Assembly: GCF_002197845.1 (NCBI RefSeq)
Contig: NZ_NIDE01000014.1
Span: 868,001 to 932,000, forward strand
Direction of reading: 5' to 3'
Source: Fimbriiglobus ruber
GTDB taxonomy: Bacteria; Planctomycetota; Planctomycetia; Gemmatales; Gemmataceae
DNA length: 64,000 bases
Under the pieces are notes generated by a model that was given only the letters and a program-made list of their open reading frames with translations, did not search any database and had not been told where the DNA came from. Within the stretch, counting starts at the first letter, position 1, and every line of letters begins with the position of its first letter. Of the stretch, positions 18,520-27,716 are shown piece after piece. Made by a program: the position numbers and the translations under genes.

Positions 18520-20688
18520 TCAGGCCGGGGCGGTCCCGCCTTCGGGGAACATCTTCAACGGCTTCTTCGCCTCGTTCTTGGCGCCCGGCCCCAGCTGGGC
18601 GATCGTCTTGCTGTCGATCGTCTTCTTTTCTAACAACATGTCGCGGAGGGTTTCCACGAGGGCCTTGTTGTCCCGCAAGATTGTCTCGGCCCGCACCCGC
18701 TGGGCCTCGACCAGCTCGGCCACCCGCTCGTCCAACGACTTCAGCGTTTCCTGCGCCAAGTGGGGGCGGCGGCCCGTGCTGCCGTCGCGGCGGTTCGTGT
18801 CGGTGAACTGGACGACGCCGTTCTTGCCGCCGGCCATGCCGTGGACCTCGACCAGTTCCCGCGCGATCGCCGTCGCGGACTCCAGGTCGGCCGTCGCCCC
18901 GAGGGAGATGTCGTCGAGCAGCAACCGCTCGGCCTCGCGGGCTCCGAGGGCGACGACCATCATGTCCAGGTAGTAGTTTACGGTCAGGATGTACTTGTGG
19001 GCCGGGTCCGCGTACTTGACGTACCCGAACGCCCACTTCATCTCGCTCGCGATCGTGATCCGCTCGATGGCCGGGCTGTGGTCGCAGAACAGGGCCGCGA
19101 CCGCGTGCCCGGCCTCGTGCGTTGCCAGCACCCACTCTTCCTTCTTCGTCATCGTCGGCCGGTCGACCCATTCGGTCAGCGCTCGCTCGACGAGTTCGGG
19201 GGGCGTCGGCCCGGTCGTCTTGTCGCGGAGCCGGAGGCGGGCGATCGAGCGGGCCAGGGCGTTCAGGTGGTCGCCGCTGTACCGTGTCCCGCCGGCCTGG
19301 CCGACCACGTAGTCGTTGGTCCGCTTGACCGCGTACTCCAGGGCATCGTCCGTCATCTGGAGCTTCATCTTCTTGTCGTAAATCTTCAGGATGGCCCGCC
19401 GGTCGTCCGGTTCGGGGTACGGGATGTGGAGGTGGAACTCGAACCGGCCTGGCCGCAACAACGCGGGGTCGAGCGCCTCCACGAAGTTCGTGGTGCCGAC
19501 GACAAAGACAAGTTCGTCCTTGTGGAACCCGTCCATCTCCGTGAGGAGTTGGTTGACCATCGAGTGTTCGACGCCCGACCCGGTGTACGTCCCGCGGGCG
19601 GTGGCGAACGAGTCGAGTTCGTCGAAGACGATGATCGACGGCGCGGACTGGCGGGCCTTGTGGAAGATCTGTCGCAGATTTTCCTCACTCTCGCCGACCC
19701 ACTTCGATTTCAGTTCCGGTCCGGAGACGATAGTCACGGCCGCCCCGATGGCGGTGGCGATGGCCTTGGCGAAGTACGTCTTCCCGGTCCCCGGCGGCCC
19801 CCAGAAGATCATGCCGCGGGGGATCAGTTCTTCGAGCCGGGTGATCTCCTCCGCCTCGGTCGCGCGATCCCGGGTCTGGAGGACATCCAGGATCTCCTCG
19901 CGCAGCCGCTTCTTGACCTTGGTGTACCCACCGATGTCGCGTTCGAGGTCGATGTCCGGAATTTCCAGGGTGCCGGTCAGTGTCGCCTGCCGGAGCTGGC
20001 GGTACGCCTGCTTGGGGTCGGCCGGGTAGTCTTCGCCTTCCATCGTCGAGAGCAGGCGGCGGAGCCGGACCGCGTTTACGCCGGAGACGTACTTGTAGAG
20101 CTGCCAGGGGTTGAACTGGCGGCCGAACTTCCGGGCTTCCTTCTGGGTGATGAGGTGCCGGAGGCGGTTGCGGCTGGTGCCGAGGATGCTGAGCCGGTGC
20201 GGGAACAGGTTCTCGATCACCTTGGGCAGCGGGAACGACGGGTCTTTGAACCCGAGCCAGACGAGTTCCGGGTTTTCGTACAGGAGCGGGATCACTTCCC
20301 GCGCCTCGCCGGTCAGCCCGCCCTGGCTGGTCGTGAGCAAGTCGAGGTGCGGCAGGACGACGACGCGCCGCTCGACGGCCCCGCGGACGGCCTCCCGGAG
20401 CTGCGAGATCATCGTCCCGATGAGGCCGACCGGGACCGGCCCGCCCTGGGCGTCGGCCTCGCGGGGGCGGCCGTCGAGGTAGATGCAGCGCAGGTTGTGG
20501 TCGCGGAGCCGGGCGCGGAGGTTGACGAACAGGTACGGGGCAAGTTCCTTGTCGCACTCGATCAGGCTCGGCAGCCCGCGGATGAGGTGCCCGGCCACCT
20601 CGGCCATCTCGGCCGCGTACGCCGCCTCGACCGCCTCCTGGGGGTTGAGCGACGCGGGGAGCTGATTTTCGGGGATGACTAAGCTCAT
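18520..20688 (-). CDS. Soluble FtsH-like AAA+ zinc protease with an extra N-terminal degenerate AAA-like domain
   Basis: 722 aa. The N-terminal ~235 residues have no membrane helix, unlike housekeeping FtsH, and look like a decayed AAA domain (VVVLPHLDLLTT at 110-120 in the Walker B position). The active AAA+ domain follows: Walker A GPPGTGKT at 297-304, Walker B IIVFDE at 352-357, and an arginine-finger region LRPGRFE at 411-417. The M41 peptidase has HEAGH at 524-528 and the third ligand region GATADLESAT. So ATPase and zinc-protease sites are both intact. Missing membrane anchors and the surrounding small genes match FtsH ternary (conflict/immunity) systems rather than membrane quality control. 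Confidence 0.85.
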   Translation of the reverse strand: MSLVIPENQLPASLNPQEAVEAAYAAEMAEVAGHLIRGLPSLIECDKELAPYLFVNLRARLRDHNLRCIYLDGRPREADAQGGPVPVGLIGTMISQLREAVRGAVERRVVVLPHLDLLTTSQGGLTGEAREVIPLLYENPELVWLGFKDPSFPLPKVIENLFPHRLSILGTSRNRLRHLITQKEARKFGRQFNPWQLYKYVSGVNAVRLRRLLSTMEGEDYPADPKQAYRQLRQATLTGTLEIPDIDLERDIGGYTKVKKRLREEILDVLQTRDRATEAEEITRLEELIPRGMIFWGPPGTGKTYFAKAIATAIGAAVTIVSGPELKSKWVGESEENLRQIFHKARQSAPSIIVFDELDSFATARGTYTGSGVEHSMVNQLLTEMDGFHKDELVFVVGTTNFVEALDPALLRPGRFEFHLHIPYPEPDDRRAILKIYDKKMKLQMTDDALEYAVKRTNDYVVGQAGGTRYSGDHLNALARSIARLRLRDKTTGPTPPELVERALTEWVDRPTMTKKEEWVLATHEAGHAVAALFCDHSPAIERITIASEMKWAFGYVKYADPAHKYILTVNYYLDMMVVALGAREAERLLLDDISLGATADLESATAIARELVEVHGMAGGKNGVVQFTDTNRRDGSTGRRPHLAQETLKSLDERVAELVEAQRVRAETILRDNKALVETLRDMLLEKKTIDSKTIAQLGPGAKNEAKKPLKMFPEGGTAPA

Positions 20689-20741
20689 AGGTCCTGTGAT
20701 TGTTGGTCAGCGATATGTCGTATGTATTGGAGTCAGCCCCC

Positions 20742-21062
20742 GGTGTCCCCGGGCTCCCGCCCTCGTTGTACCCCACAAGTCTGCAACGTCTTTCGTAACA
20801 AGATGTTGCGGACACGGCATTCGGAAGGCCCAAATCCGCTTCGCCGCTTGGAAAACGCTTGTTTTCCAGGCCATTCGGAAGGGGCATTTTCGCTGCTTCC
20901 GACTTATGGGGTACAACGAGGGCTCCCGCCCGGGTCTACGTTAGGCCGCCCCGGAGGGGCGGAAGACAACCCCGGGGATCAATGACGTGCCTCGATCGTA
21001 CTTGCTTTCCGCCCCTCCGGGGCGGCCGAACGTAGACCCGGGCGGGGAGCCCGGGGACACCT
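20742..21062. repeat. Nested inverted repeats inside the FtsH-like operon
   Basis: Three sets of arms are nested or chained. 20742-20761 pairs with 21042-21062 (GGTGTCCCCGGGCTCCCGCC). 20762-20775 pairs with 20907-20920 (CTCGTTGTACCCCA). 20925-20964 pairs with 21007-21046 (CCCGGGTCTACGTT.GGCCGC and on). A small hairpin GGAAAAC/GTTTTCC lies at 20850-20867, and ATTCGGAAGG occurs twice. No ORF. The 402-base gap separates the first three genes of the module from the protease gene. Confidence 0.75.
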
Positions 21063-21090
21063 GCCCGAACCTTCTACCCACGCCCGGACA

Positions 21091-21663
21091 CTACACCTCG
21101 ACCTTAATCGTCAGCGACCCCGTCTCCGCGTCCTCGGCGATTTCGGTGATGGTGCCGAGTTGGGCCGCCTTCTGCTTGAGCGCGTCGCGGGTCACCTTGT
21201 TAACGACCTGGCTCAATTCGGGCTGAAGTTCTTCCAGGTGTTGTTCGAGCGCCTTGGTGGCCTCGGTCTGGAGCCGCTCGGTTTCCTTCTCGGCCTTCTT
21301 TTCCAGGTCTTGCTTGAGTTGTTCGCGGACCCGCTCGCGGACGCCAGTCGAACTCGGGCCGATGTCGTCGTACCCGGTCGCCTCGCGCTTGGCTTCGAGG
21401 GTGATGTTTTCCTGCACCTCGGACTTCACCGACACCTCGCCGTTGCACGGGTCGACGGTAACGGTGAGCGCGCCGTCCTTCCGCGTCATGACGCCGTCGG
21501 CGTTCTCCTCGAAGCCGCGGCCCTTGAGTTCGCCCTTGAGCAACTCGGCCATCTGCTCGGGCGGCAGCACTTCGAGCAGTTCCAGGTGCGTGCAGATTTC
21601 GTCCGCGCCCTTCAGCTCGCGGTCGAGCGTTTCCTTCACGGTGATGCGGTATGCGCGGCTCAT
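21091..21663 (-). CDS. Coiled-coil protein of the FtsH-like module
   Basis: 190 aa from ATG 21663. The N-terminus is alpha/beta (YRITVKETLDRELKGADEIC, then LLEVLPPEQMAELLKGEL), followed by strands (DGALTVTVDPCNGEVSVKSE), a long charged coiled coil (about 105-160, Glu/Lys/Gln-rich) and a final strand pair (TEIAEDAETGSLTIKVEV). No catalytic motif is apparent. The gene sits 59 bases after the 373-aa gene on the same strand. Its plausible role is a scaffold or sensor that presents substrates to the protease; I infer this from context only. Confidence 0.7.
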   Translation of the reverse strand: MSRAYRITVKETLDRELKGADEICTHLELLEVLPPEQMAELLKGELKGRGFEENADGVMTRKDGALTVTVDPCNGEVSVKSEVQENITLEAKREATGYDDIGPSSTGVRERVREQLKQDLEKKAEKETERLQTEATKALEQHLEELQPELSQVVNKVTRDALKQKAAQLGTITEIAEDAETGSLTIKVEV

Positions 21664-21722
21664 GGCGTTCTCTGCTATGGAAAATAAGGACAGATTCCGT
21701 GCCGTGATGTTCGCGTCCGGTG

Positions 21723-22844
21723 TCAGCCGGTTCGCAGCGGTTCCAGGGCGTCGAGGGCACGGCGGGCGCGGGCGGCGAGTTCGTCCCCGCGGGCGGCCTC
21801 CCACTCGGCCTTCCACATCTGGCTGGCCGGGTATTCCTCGTCGAAATACCCGACCGCCTGTGCCTTGCGATTCCAGCGTTGCAATGTTTCGACCTGCCGG
21901 GGCAGCGCGAGCGCGGCCCGCTGGGTCTCCAGTCGGTCGGCCAACCGCGGCGGGCCGGAGCCGTGGAGCCCGCCGGTCCAGAACGCCGGGCTGATTTCCC
22001 CACCTCCGCCGAGGATGACGGACGCGGCGCGAAGGATGAACCGCGCCAGGTCCGGGCGGGCGTGCCTCTCGGCGGCCGACAGGTACGCGGACAGGGCAGC
22101 CGCCTCGGCGCGGCCCTGCTGCCGCATCCGCTTCCAGTCGCCGATCTGCCCCTTCGCCCGTTCGCCCCGGACCCACCGCTGGGCCAGATACTGTTGCAGG
22201 CAATCGAGGATCGCGGCCCGGGTGCCCGTGGAGCACGGGTCGAACGCGGGCGGCGCCGGGTCGTCGGGCGTCGCGAAGTCCGCCGGGTGCATCAGCCAGC
22301 AGAGCGGGTTGCGGGCGAACGCCGCCTTACCGCTCAGGGCCGCCGCCGTGTCCTGCGTCGCGGGCGACCGGAGCGCGTCGAGCGCGAGGGCGAAGAAGAG
22401 TTCGTCACCCGGCGTCAGTTCCTCGGCCGGCGCGTCCCACGCCTCGGCCGGGGTGGTCGCCCGGTCGGCCGCCAGCCAGAAGACGAACCCGAGCGCGTGT
22501 CGGCTGAACGTCAGCCGGCGCTCGTCGAGCGGCAGCCGGTCCCAGACGCGGCCCTCGACCGGCTGGTTCCCGCGCAAGTAGCGGTCTCGCCGCCAGCCGC
22601 CGGAGCGGACGAGGAACAGGACGAGTCCCTTGGCCATCATGTCCCGGGCGAGCCGCACGCAGGTTCGGCTCAGGCACGGTGGGGGTGCCGTGTACTTGGT
22701 CTCGATCGCCTTCTTCGCCTGTTCCGCGGGCATATGCCCGAGCAGGAACCGCAGGATGCGCAGCAAGTCGTACTCGAACCGCGACACGGCCGGCGGACCG
22801 GGCGGGTCCGGGGGCGTCGGCCGAAGCTCTACGGTAATGCTCAT
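21723..22844 (-). CDS. Large helical protein of the FtsH-like module (unknown)
   Basis: 373 aa, no signal peptide. Notable segments are FEYDLLRILRFLLGHMPAEQ, CLSRTCVRLARDMMAKGLVL, LRGNQPVEGRVWDRLP and a C-terminal Ala/Arg-rich helical region (AAERHARPDLARFILRAASV). I do not recognise an enzyme motif. It lies between a radical SAM gene and the coiled-coil gene, all on the minus strand with gaps of 45 and 59 bases. It matches the kind of lineage-specific central component seen in FtsH ternary systems. The start ATG 22844 has GGACG.GAATGAGC upstream, a weak site. Confidence 0.65.
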   Translation of the reverse strand: MSITVELRPTPPDPPGPPAVSRFEYDLLRILRFLLGHMPAEQAKKAIETKYTAPPPCLSRTCVRLARDMMAKGLVLFLVRSGGWRRDRYLRGNQPVEGRVWDRLPLDERRLTFSRHALGFVFWLAADRATTPAEAWDAPAEELTPGDELFFALALDALRSPATQDTAAALSGKAAFARNPLCWLMHPADFATPDDPAPPAFDPCSTGTRAAILDCLQQYLAQRWVRGERAKGQIGDWKRMRQQGRAEAAALSAYLSAAERHARPDLARFILRAASVILGGGGEISPAFWTGGLHGSGPPRLADRLETQRAALALPRQVETLQRWNRKAQAVGYFDEEYPASQMWKAEWEAARGDELAARARRALDALEPLRTG

Positions 22845-22889
22845 TCCGTCCTGGTCCGGCTGTGGGCACGAATTCGTCAGTGGTCGCGG

Positions 22890-23510
22890 CTACTTCTGCT
22901 CGCGTGGGCCGCTCTTCCGCGCCCATTTGGGCTTCCACAAGCCTATCGCATCGGGGGCGGGGAATCCATTCACGCTGACTTGTGTGCGGTCGACACGAAT
23001 TTCGAGCGTGTTCCGCGCCCGCCAGCACGGGTCGTCCGGGTGATACTTTTCGGTCAGGAAATGAACCCGCTGGTTCGTCGACCCGACCCACCGGCGTTCC
23101 GTGTCCGGCCGCTCGCGTTCATACGGCCCGTCCACGAGGAGGTCTGTCAGAGCCAAAAGAGCGGCGACCGCGGGGTCGGGGTTCGCGCGGATTTGCTCGA
23201 CGGTAAACCCGCTGTAAACCATCACCGTCAGCCCGCGATCCCGGGCGGCCCGCGCCAGGGCCGCGCCGGCGGCCGCGTGCGCGAACGGTTCCCCGCCGAG
23301 CAGCGACACGCCCTCGATTGCGCCCGCCGCGCGGGTGCGGTCCAACCAGTCTAGCACTTCCCCCAGCGTTTTCGCTTCGCCGCCCGCAAACGGCAGGAAC
23401 TCGGGGTTGCAGCACCCCGGGCATCGCAGCGGACACCCCTGGAACCAGACCGCGAACCGCACACCCGGTCCTTCCGCCTCGGTCCGCGGCACGATCTGCG
23501 CGACGCGCAT
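22890..23510 (-). CDS. 4Fe-4S radical SAM protein, NrdG/activase-like
   Basis: 206 aa from ATG 23510. The cluster motif is C..RCPGCC (FQGCPLRCPGCCNPEFLPF), the order seen in activating enzymes of the NrdG/PflA group, followed by a GGEP SAM-binding element (VSLLGGEPFAHA) and VMVYSGFT. The protein is a minimal radical SAM domain with all three cluster cysteines. The frame is open far upstream (to 23957) but that part lacks family similarity. It is the first gene of the FtsH-like module. It could modify a partner protein or act as a redox sensor there; no glycyl-radical enzyme gene is nearby. Confidence 0.85.
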   Translation of the reverse strand: MRVAQIVPRTEAEGPGVRFAVWFQGCPLRCPGCCNPEFLPFAGGEAKTLGEVLDWLDRTRAAGAIEGVSLLGGEPFAHAAAGAALARAARDRGLTVMVYSGFTVEQIRANPDPAVAALLALTDLLVDGPYERERPDTERRWVGSTNQRVHFLTEKYHPDDPCWRARNTLEIRVDRTQVSVNGFPAPDAIGLWKPKWARKSGPREQK

Positions 23511-23682
23511 GATGAGGTCGGCGGGTGCGTTGGTCTCCTTGAGTTGATCCGTGGTCGGATGAAAGACAGACAACACGTCCCCCTTCGCTCGGGATACGGT
23601 CCGGACGGTTACGAGGGCGGCCCACGGGATCATGATAAAGGCGAGTGCGACCACCCACCAGTTGGGTTGGACACGTGGTCCG

Positions 23683-23904
23683 TCAACGGCGGCGGTCCGC
23701 CGGCGGTTCCGGTGCGCCGCCCGCAAGCCGCGAGAGAATGACGCGAACGCCGAAGACGATCGTACCGGTCGGGGAGGCGCCCCGAATCCGTGCGACTGGC
23801 AACCTGACGAACGGGTTGTTGTGACCGTCGCGGGGGAAGAAATGATGCCCCAGAACCGTCGCGTCCGATTTTGGAAGTCTGACGCACTTGCGGTTCTCAT
23901 CCAT
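23683..23904 (-). CDS. Possible small or decayed ORF upstream of the radical SAM gene
   Basis: 73 aa, MDENRKCVRLPKSD.... Composition is plausible for about 60 residues and then turns Pro/Arg-rich. In another frame (about 23690-23560) the minus strand encodes a hydrophobic segment NWWVVALAFIMIPWAALVTV, so a small membrane protein broken by a frameshift is possible. I cannot confirm either. The rest of 23905-24074 shows nothing. Confidence 0.25.
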   Translation of the reverse strand: MDENRKCVRLPKSDATVLGHHFFPRDGHNNPFVRLPVARIRGASPTGTIVFGVRVILSRLAGGAPEPPADRRR

Positions 23905-24074
23905 CGCGTTCGTGCGGAGAGTGGGGACCGGCGTCCGCCGTATCTCCGTCCCCGCACGTTGCGACTTGGTTATGAACGCTCAACAGTTCTGCGGGGGCTC
24001 CGAGAGCCCCGATCTGGGCAACGGTCTCCGGGGTCATCGTCCTGGCAACGCGGGCCGTGCCGGCGGCGCCGGCA

Positions 24075-26333
24075 TTAGAGGCCGTACGCGCGTCCTTTCT
24101 CGATTTGAGCGCCAGGTGATACATACCCGCCGATGTTCACAATGTCATAATAGGTGTTCGCGCCCGCCGTGCCATCGAGACCGATTTTGTCCCCGGACAC
24201 GCCGTCGTCGGCGACGGCGGCGCCTTCCTGGATGTCGATGCCGTAATCGTTCGTGCCGGTACCACGTGAAGTGCCCCAGAGGAAGATGGAGCCGGCCGAC
24301 TTGGCGTCCTCGCCGATCGTTGTTCTGGCGTCCGAGATCCGGACGCCCTCGTCGTTGGCCGAGCCGAGGCCGCTGGTGCCGGTGATGTCGATCGTGTTCG
24401 CGACGATCGGGGCCGAAAAAGCCTCGCTCGATGGGATAAGCACCTGGGCGCCGCCGCTGATATTCACGCCGTCATTCCCCGCGACGAGGCCGGCACCGGT
24501 TCCGGTGATATTGATGTAGCTAGCCCCCACGGTGGCATCGTTGATGTAAACCCCGGTATCGTCGCTTCCCCAGCCACAGGCCACACCGTGAAGGTCGATC
24601 TCGCTCAGGTTACCACCCTCAACCCAGGCGCCCTGTATGCTGATCCCGTCGTTCGAGGAGCCCACGCCGGCACCGGTGCCGGTGATATCAACACTGCCAA
24701 ACTCGTCCCCCACGATCGCGCCGGAAATGTTGACCCCGGCGTTGCTGCTATACCCCAAGCCCCCGGTACCGGTGATCGTGAGCCATGCGCCGTTCGCTGA
24801 CACTATGGACGAACCGCTGATGGTCACTCCGTTCTCGTCGTTCCCTGAGCCGTTGCCGTGACCCGTGACGGTCAGGCTGCCACCGGCAGTCACGTCACTG
24901 TTGCTGGTGATGGCGACGCCTTCGTCGGCGTTGCCCGTGGTTGACCCGGCGGTGCCGGTCATGGTGACGTTGGCAAGACCCGGGTTGGACGCCGTGCTGA
25001 TCACGTTGCCGCCGGAAAGGAAGATGCCGTCGTTCATCGTGCCCGAGCCGCTGGCGTTGCTGTTTCCCGTGAGCTGGATCGAGCCGCTGCCGGTCGCGAC
25101 CGTGGCCCCGGTCTGGAGGCCGATCCCGTAGTTCCACGAGCCCGTGCCGGCACCCGTGCCGGTGATGGCGAGTGGACCCGCGGCCGTACTCACCTTCGTG
25201 CCACTGCCCGTGATGTTGACCCCGAAGTTGCTGTTGACACCCGCGGTGCCATTCCAGTCGCTCGCCCCGCTGATGGCGACCGACCCGGTCGCCGAGGTCG
25301 TCACGGCCGACCCGCCGCTGATGGTCACCCCGTTCTCGTCGCTGCCCGCGCTGTTGTCGTAGCCGTTGATGGTCACCTTCCCGCCGGTGGTCACGTCACT
25401 GCCGCCGGTAATAGCAACCCCTTCGTCGGTGGCGCCCTTGCCGGAGTTCGCGACGCCGTCCAGGAAGACGCTGCCGGTGCCGAATGACCCCACCTGGCCG
25501 CCGGACAGGAAAATGCCGTCGTTCATCGCGCCCACGCTGGTGCCCGAACTGCCTCCCAGGAGGCTGATCGACCCACTACCGGTCAGGAGTGCGGCCCCGG
25601 CCTGCACGCCGATCCCGTAGTTCCACGAGCCCGTGCCGGCCGCGGTGCCCAGGATGCCGAGCGCACCCGACTGCGTGCCCACCAGCGTGCCGTTGCCGGT
25701 AATGTTGACCCCGAAGTTGGAGTTGACACCGGCGCCGCCCGTGCCGTAGATCGAGAGCGAACCGCTGGCTACGATCGAGGCGCCGTTCTCGATCGTGACG
25801 CCGTCGCTGTAGGACGCGGTCGGGCTGTTGTACGCGTTGCCGGTCAGGACCATGCCGGATGCGGTCAGGCTGGCGGCGTTGATGGTAATGGCGGTGGGAT
25901 CGGCGGGGTCCCCGGTTGCCGTCAGGTCGATCTGTCCCGGGACGCTGAGCTTGGTGCCCTGGCTGAGGGTAACGGCCCCGTGGGTCATGGTCAGCTCGAA
26001 CGTCTGCGGGTTGGACACGTCCAGCGTGTTCGCGTTGACCCAGGTGATGCCGCCGATCGGGGTCTTGGGTTGGGCGAAGGTGTCCCCCGCGAGTGCGATC
26101 TGCACCTGACCGGTTGCCGTGGACGACACCGTCGCGTTGGCGTTGGCGGTCGCATCGGTCAGCGCGAAGACACCGCCCGACAGGCTAAAGCTCGCGGCGG
26201 GGACCAGACGGCTCTCGAACACTTCCAGGCCCAGGCGCGCCCGGCGGGGCGCCCCCGCCGGGCGCGCCTGGGCCTGGAGACCGCGGGCGAGGTCGCGCGA
26301 GAGCATCCGGGACAGCCAAGAGGAAATACGCAT
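24075..26333 (-). CDS. Large repetitive secreted/surface protein
   Basis: 752 aa from ATG 26333. The N-terminus is basic and ends LGLEVFESRLVPA, the short sorting-like tag typical of giant Gemmata-type exported proteins. The remainder is Gly/Ser/Asn/Thr-rich with recurring short units (ITGTGAG, SGGSDV, NDGIFLSGG, DEGVAITGGSDV, DENGVTISGGSAV), as expected of a parallel beta-helix. A block of about 190 residues is present twice in tandem (for example NSNFGVNITG and GTGSWNYGIG recur). No enzyme site is visible. Probable cell-surface or matrix protein. The gene stands alone; expression signals were not identified. Confidence 0.75.
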   Translation of the reverse strand: MRISSWLSRMLSRDLARGLQAQARPAGAPRRARLGLEVFESRLVPAASFSLSGGVFALTDATANANATVSSTATGQVQIALAGDTFAQPKTPIGGITWVNANTLDVSNPQTFELTMTHGAVTLSQGTKLSVPGQIDLTATGDPADPTAITINAASLTASGMVLTGNAYNSPTASYSDGVTIENGASIVASGSLSIYGTGGAGVNSNFGVNITGNGTLVGTQSGALGILGTAAGTGSWNYGIGVQAGAALLTGSGSISLLGGSSGTSVGAMNDGIFLSGGQVGSFGTGSVFLDGVANSGKGATDEGVAITGGSDVTTGGKVTINGYDNSAGSDENGVTISGGSAVTTSATGSVAISGASDWNGTAGVNSNFGVNITGSGTKVSTAAGPLAITGTGAGTGSWNYGIGLQTGATVATGSGSIQLTGNSNASGSGTMNDGIFLSGGNVISTASNPGLANVTMTGTAGSTTGNADEGVAITSNSDVTAGGSLTVTGHGNGSGNDENGVTISGSSIVSANGAWLTITGTGGLGYSSNAGVNISGAIVGDEFGSVDITGTGAGVGSSNDGISIQGAWVEGGNLSEIDLHGVACGWGSDDTGVYINDATVGASYINITGTGAGLVAGNDGVNISGGAQVLIPSSEAFSAPIVANTIDITGTSGLGSANDEGVRISDARTTIGEDAKSAGSIFLWGTSRGTGTNDYGIDIQEGAAVADDGVSGDKIGLDGTAGANTYYDIVNIGGYVSPGAQIEKGRAYGL

Positions 26334-26679
26334 GGTCAGACTCCGATACCGGTAATTAGATGTGTGAAAATCACTCACTTTTGCTCCTCTCAGAGCACGG
26401 CATTATGTGAACCAGCCTTGCGACAGTGAAGGGGCGACTCCTAACCTTCAGTGCGTCGATGCCCTCTCGGCAGTCTCAGAAAAAAATGACCGGCCGAACG
26501 GGAAATCTTCGGGATGGTTCGAGATGGCGGAGTTCAGGAACCGGATGCGATTGGGAAGCCCGGCAGGCCGGGCGGAATAAGCGACGGGCATACGGGGCGT
26601 GGTTCAAAAGTGGCCATTTTTGGGTACCATCCCCGCCAACGCGCGCACGATGAGCGCGGACGACGGCTGAAACCCGTTC

Positions 26680-27203
26680 TCGTTTGAGGTGGATTCCGTT
26701 GCGCTCGAATCGCTGGTAGCCGAGCAACGCGAGCCCGTGTGGGTGGTCCTGACGCGTCAACAACTCGGCGGGACTCTTCCGGCGCGTTCCGGCTGTTCGC
26801 TCCGGGCCAAGACGCGATAGATCAAAAAGAACGGGAGCCGTTCGAGATCGTCCGGCCCCACGCTGCGCCGCAAGGCGAAGTACGAGCGGAGGCGGCTATT
26901 CAAGTTCTCGACCACCGAATTGGCACGAACCGTTTGCGCCACCACGCTGACCTGGATTTGTGTGGCCAATTCCGTGACGGGAACGGTGCCGGCGAGCGCT
27001 CGGACGGCGAGTTCTTGCCGCTGGTTGTCGGACAGCGACTTAGCCAGGACCGACTCAAATGCCGTGGGACCGGTCTGCCGCAATTCGGGAATCGCGGCCA
27101 GGAACTCGACCAGCGAAGCCGTTGGGGTGGCCTGCGAATACTGGAAGTCCGAACGAATGGTTAAATACCACGACACCCGCGGACGCCTTCCACTCTTTCG
27201 CAA
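26680..27203 (-). pseudogene. Transposase remnant (frameshifted)
   Basis: The minus-strand frame from 27203 reads VRANSVVENLNSRLRSYFAL then RRSVGPDDLERLPFFL, a conserved C-terminal block of a DDE transposase family common in planctomycetes. At about 26785 a one-base loss shifts the frame; the other frame continues SPAELLTRQDHPHGLALLGY then QRFER. The N-terminal part, including most of the catalytic core, is missing, and I see no terminal repeats. A dead copy. Confidence 0.65.
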
Positions 27204-27323
27204 TTCGGTATATCACGCGTTAGCCACGTATTCTCAGTATGAAGCCAAAGGCCAGTTCTGGTCTGCTGAAGCCTCGGTTTGGTGATCTTGCGAAACTCGT
27301 GGCCGCCAACCATTGAGTTCCTG

Positions 27324-27629
27324 TTATTCCCCTTGAAACAGTCGTCGACATTCGGCCTCATATTCAATCGCCAGACCGAATTCCGCGGGGCCCCGGCGGT
27401 GATCTCCAAACAAGTCACACATGGCGATCCGCCAAGCTCCAGCGTGGGTCATCAACCCTCGTTCGGCCATTGATTCGTAGTAAAAGCGTGCAACTGCTCG
27501 CCGGTGGGCCTCACCCGGCTCGACCCCACCGACTCGGGTCAACACCCAGGCGTACAATCGTTGTTCGGCCTCAAGGTATGGGACATAATCTTCGTCCGGC
27601 CACCAGTCGTCTGGCGGGGGTTCCGCCAT
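27324..27629 (-). CDS. Unknown small acidic protein
   Basis: 101 aa from ATG 27629 (upstream in-frame codons to 27689 add a Cys-containing stub). It contains WWPDEDYVPYLEAEQRLYAW, then helical RAVARFYYESMAERGLMTHA and an acidic end. No signal or membrane segment. I do not recognise it. It is 87 bases from the next minus-strand gene. Confidence 0.55.
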   Translation of the reverse strand: MAEPPPDDWWPDEDYVPYLEAEQRLYAWVLTRVGGVEPGEAHRRAVARFYYESMAERGLMTHAGAWRIAMCDLFGDHRRGPAEFGLAIEYEAECRRLFQGE

Positions 27630-27716
27630 TTCCACGTCCTCGCAGTTAGAGCAATTGGCCAGCCTTTGGTGTTTCAGAAACCGGCACATCGGACCGGGGT
27701 TAGCCGTACCGGATGG

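Noticed and set aside
18760-20682. 640-aa open frame on the plus strand
   Set aside because: Antisense shadow of the FtsH-like protease in high-GC DNA; no family similarity.
23511-23957. N-terminal extension of the radical SAM protein
   Set aside because: The frame is open, but the sequence is Arg/Ser-rich and unlike the family; MRVAQIVPRTEAEGPG is the normal start.
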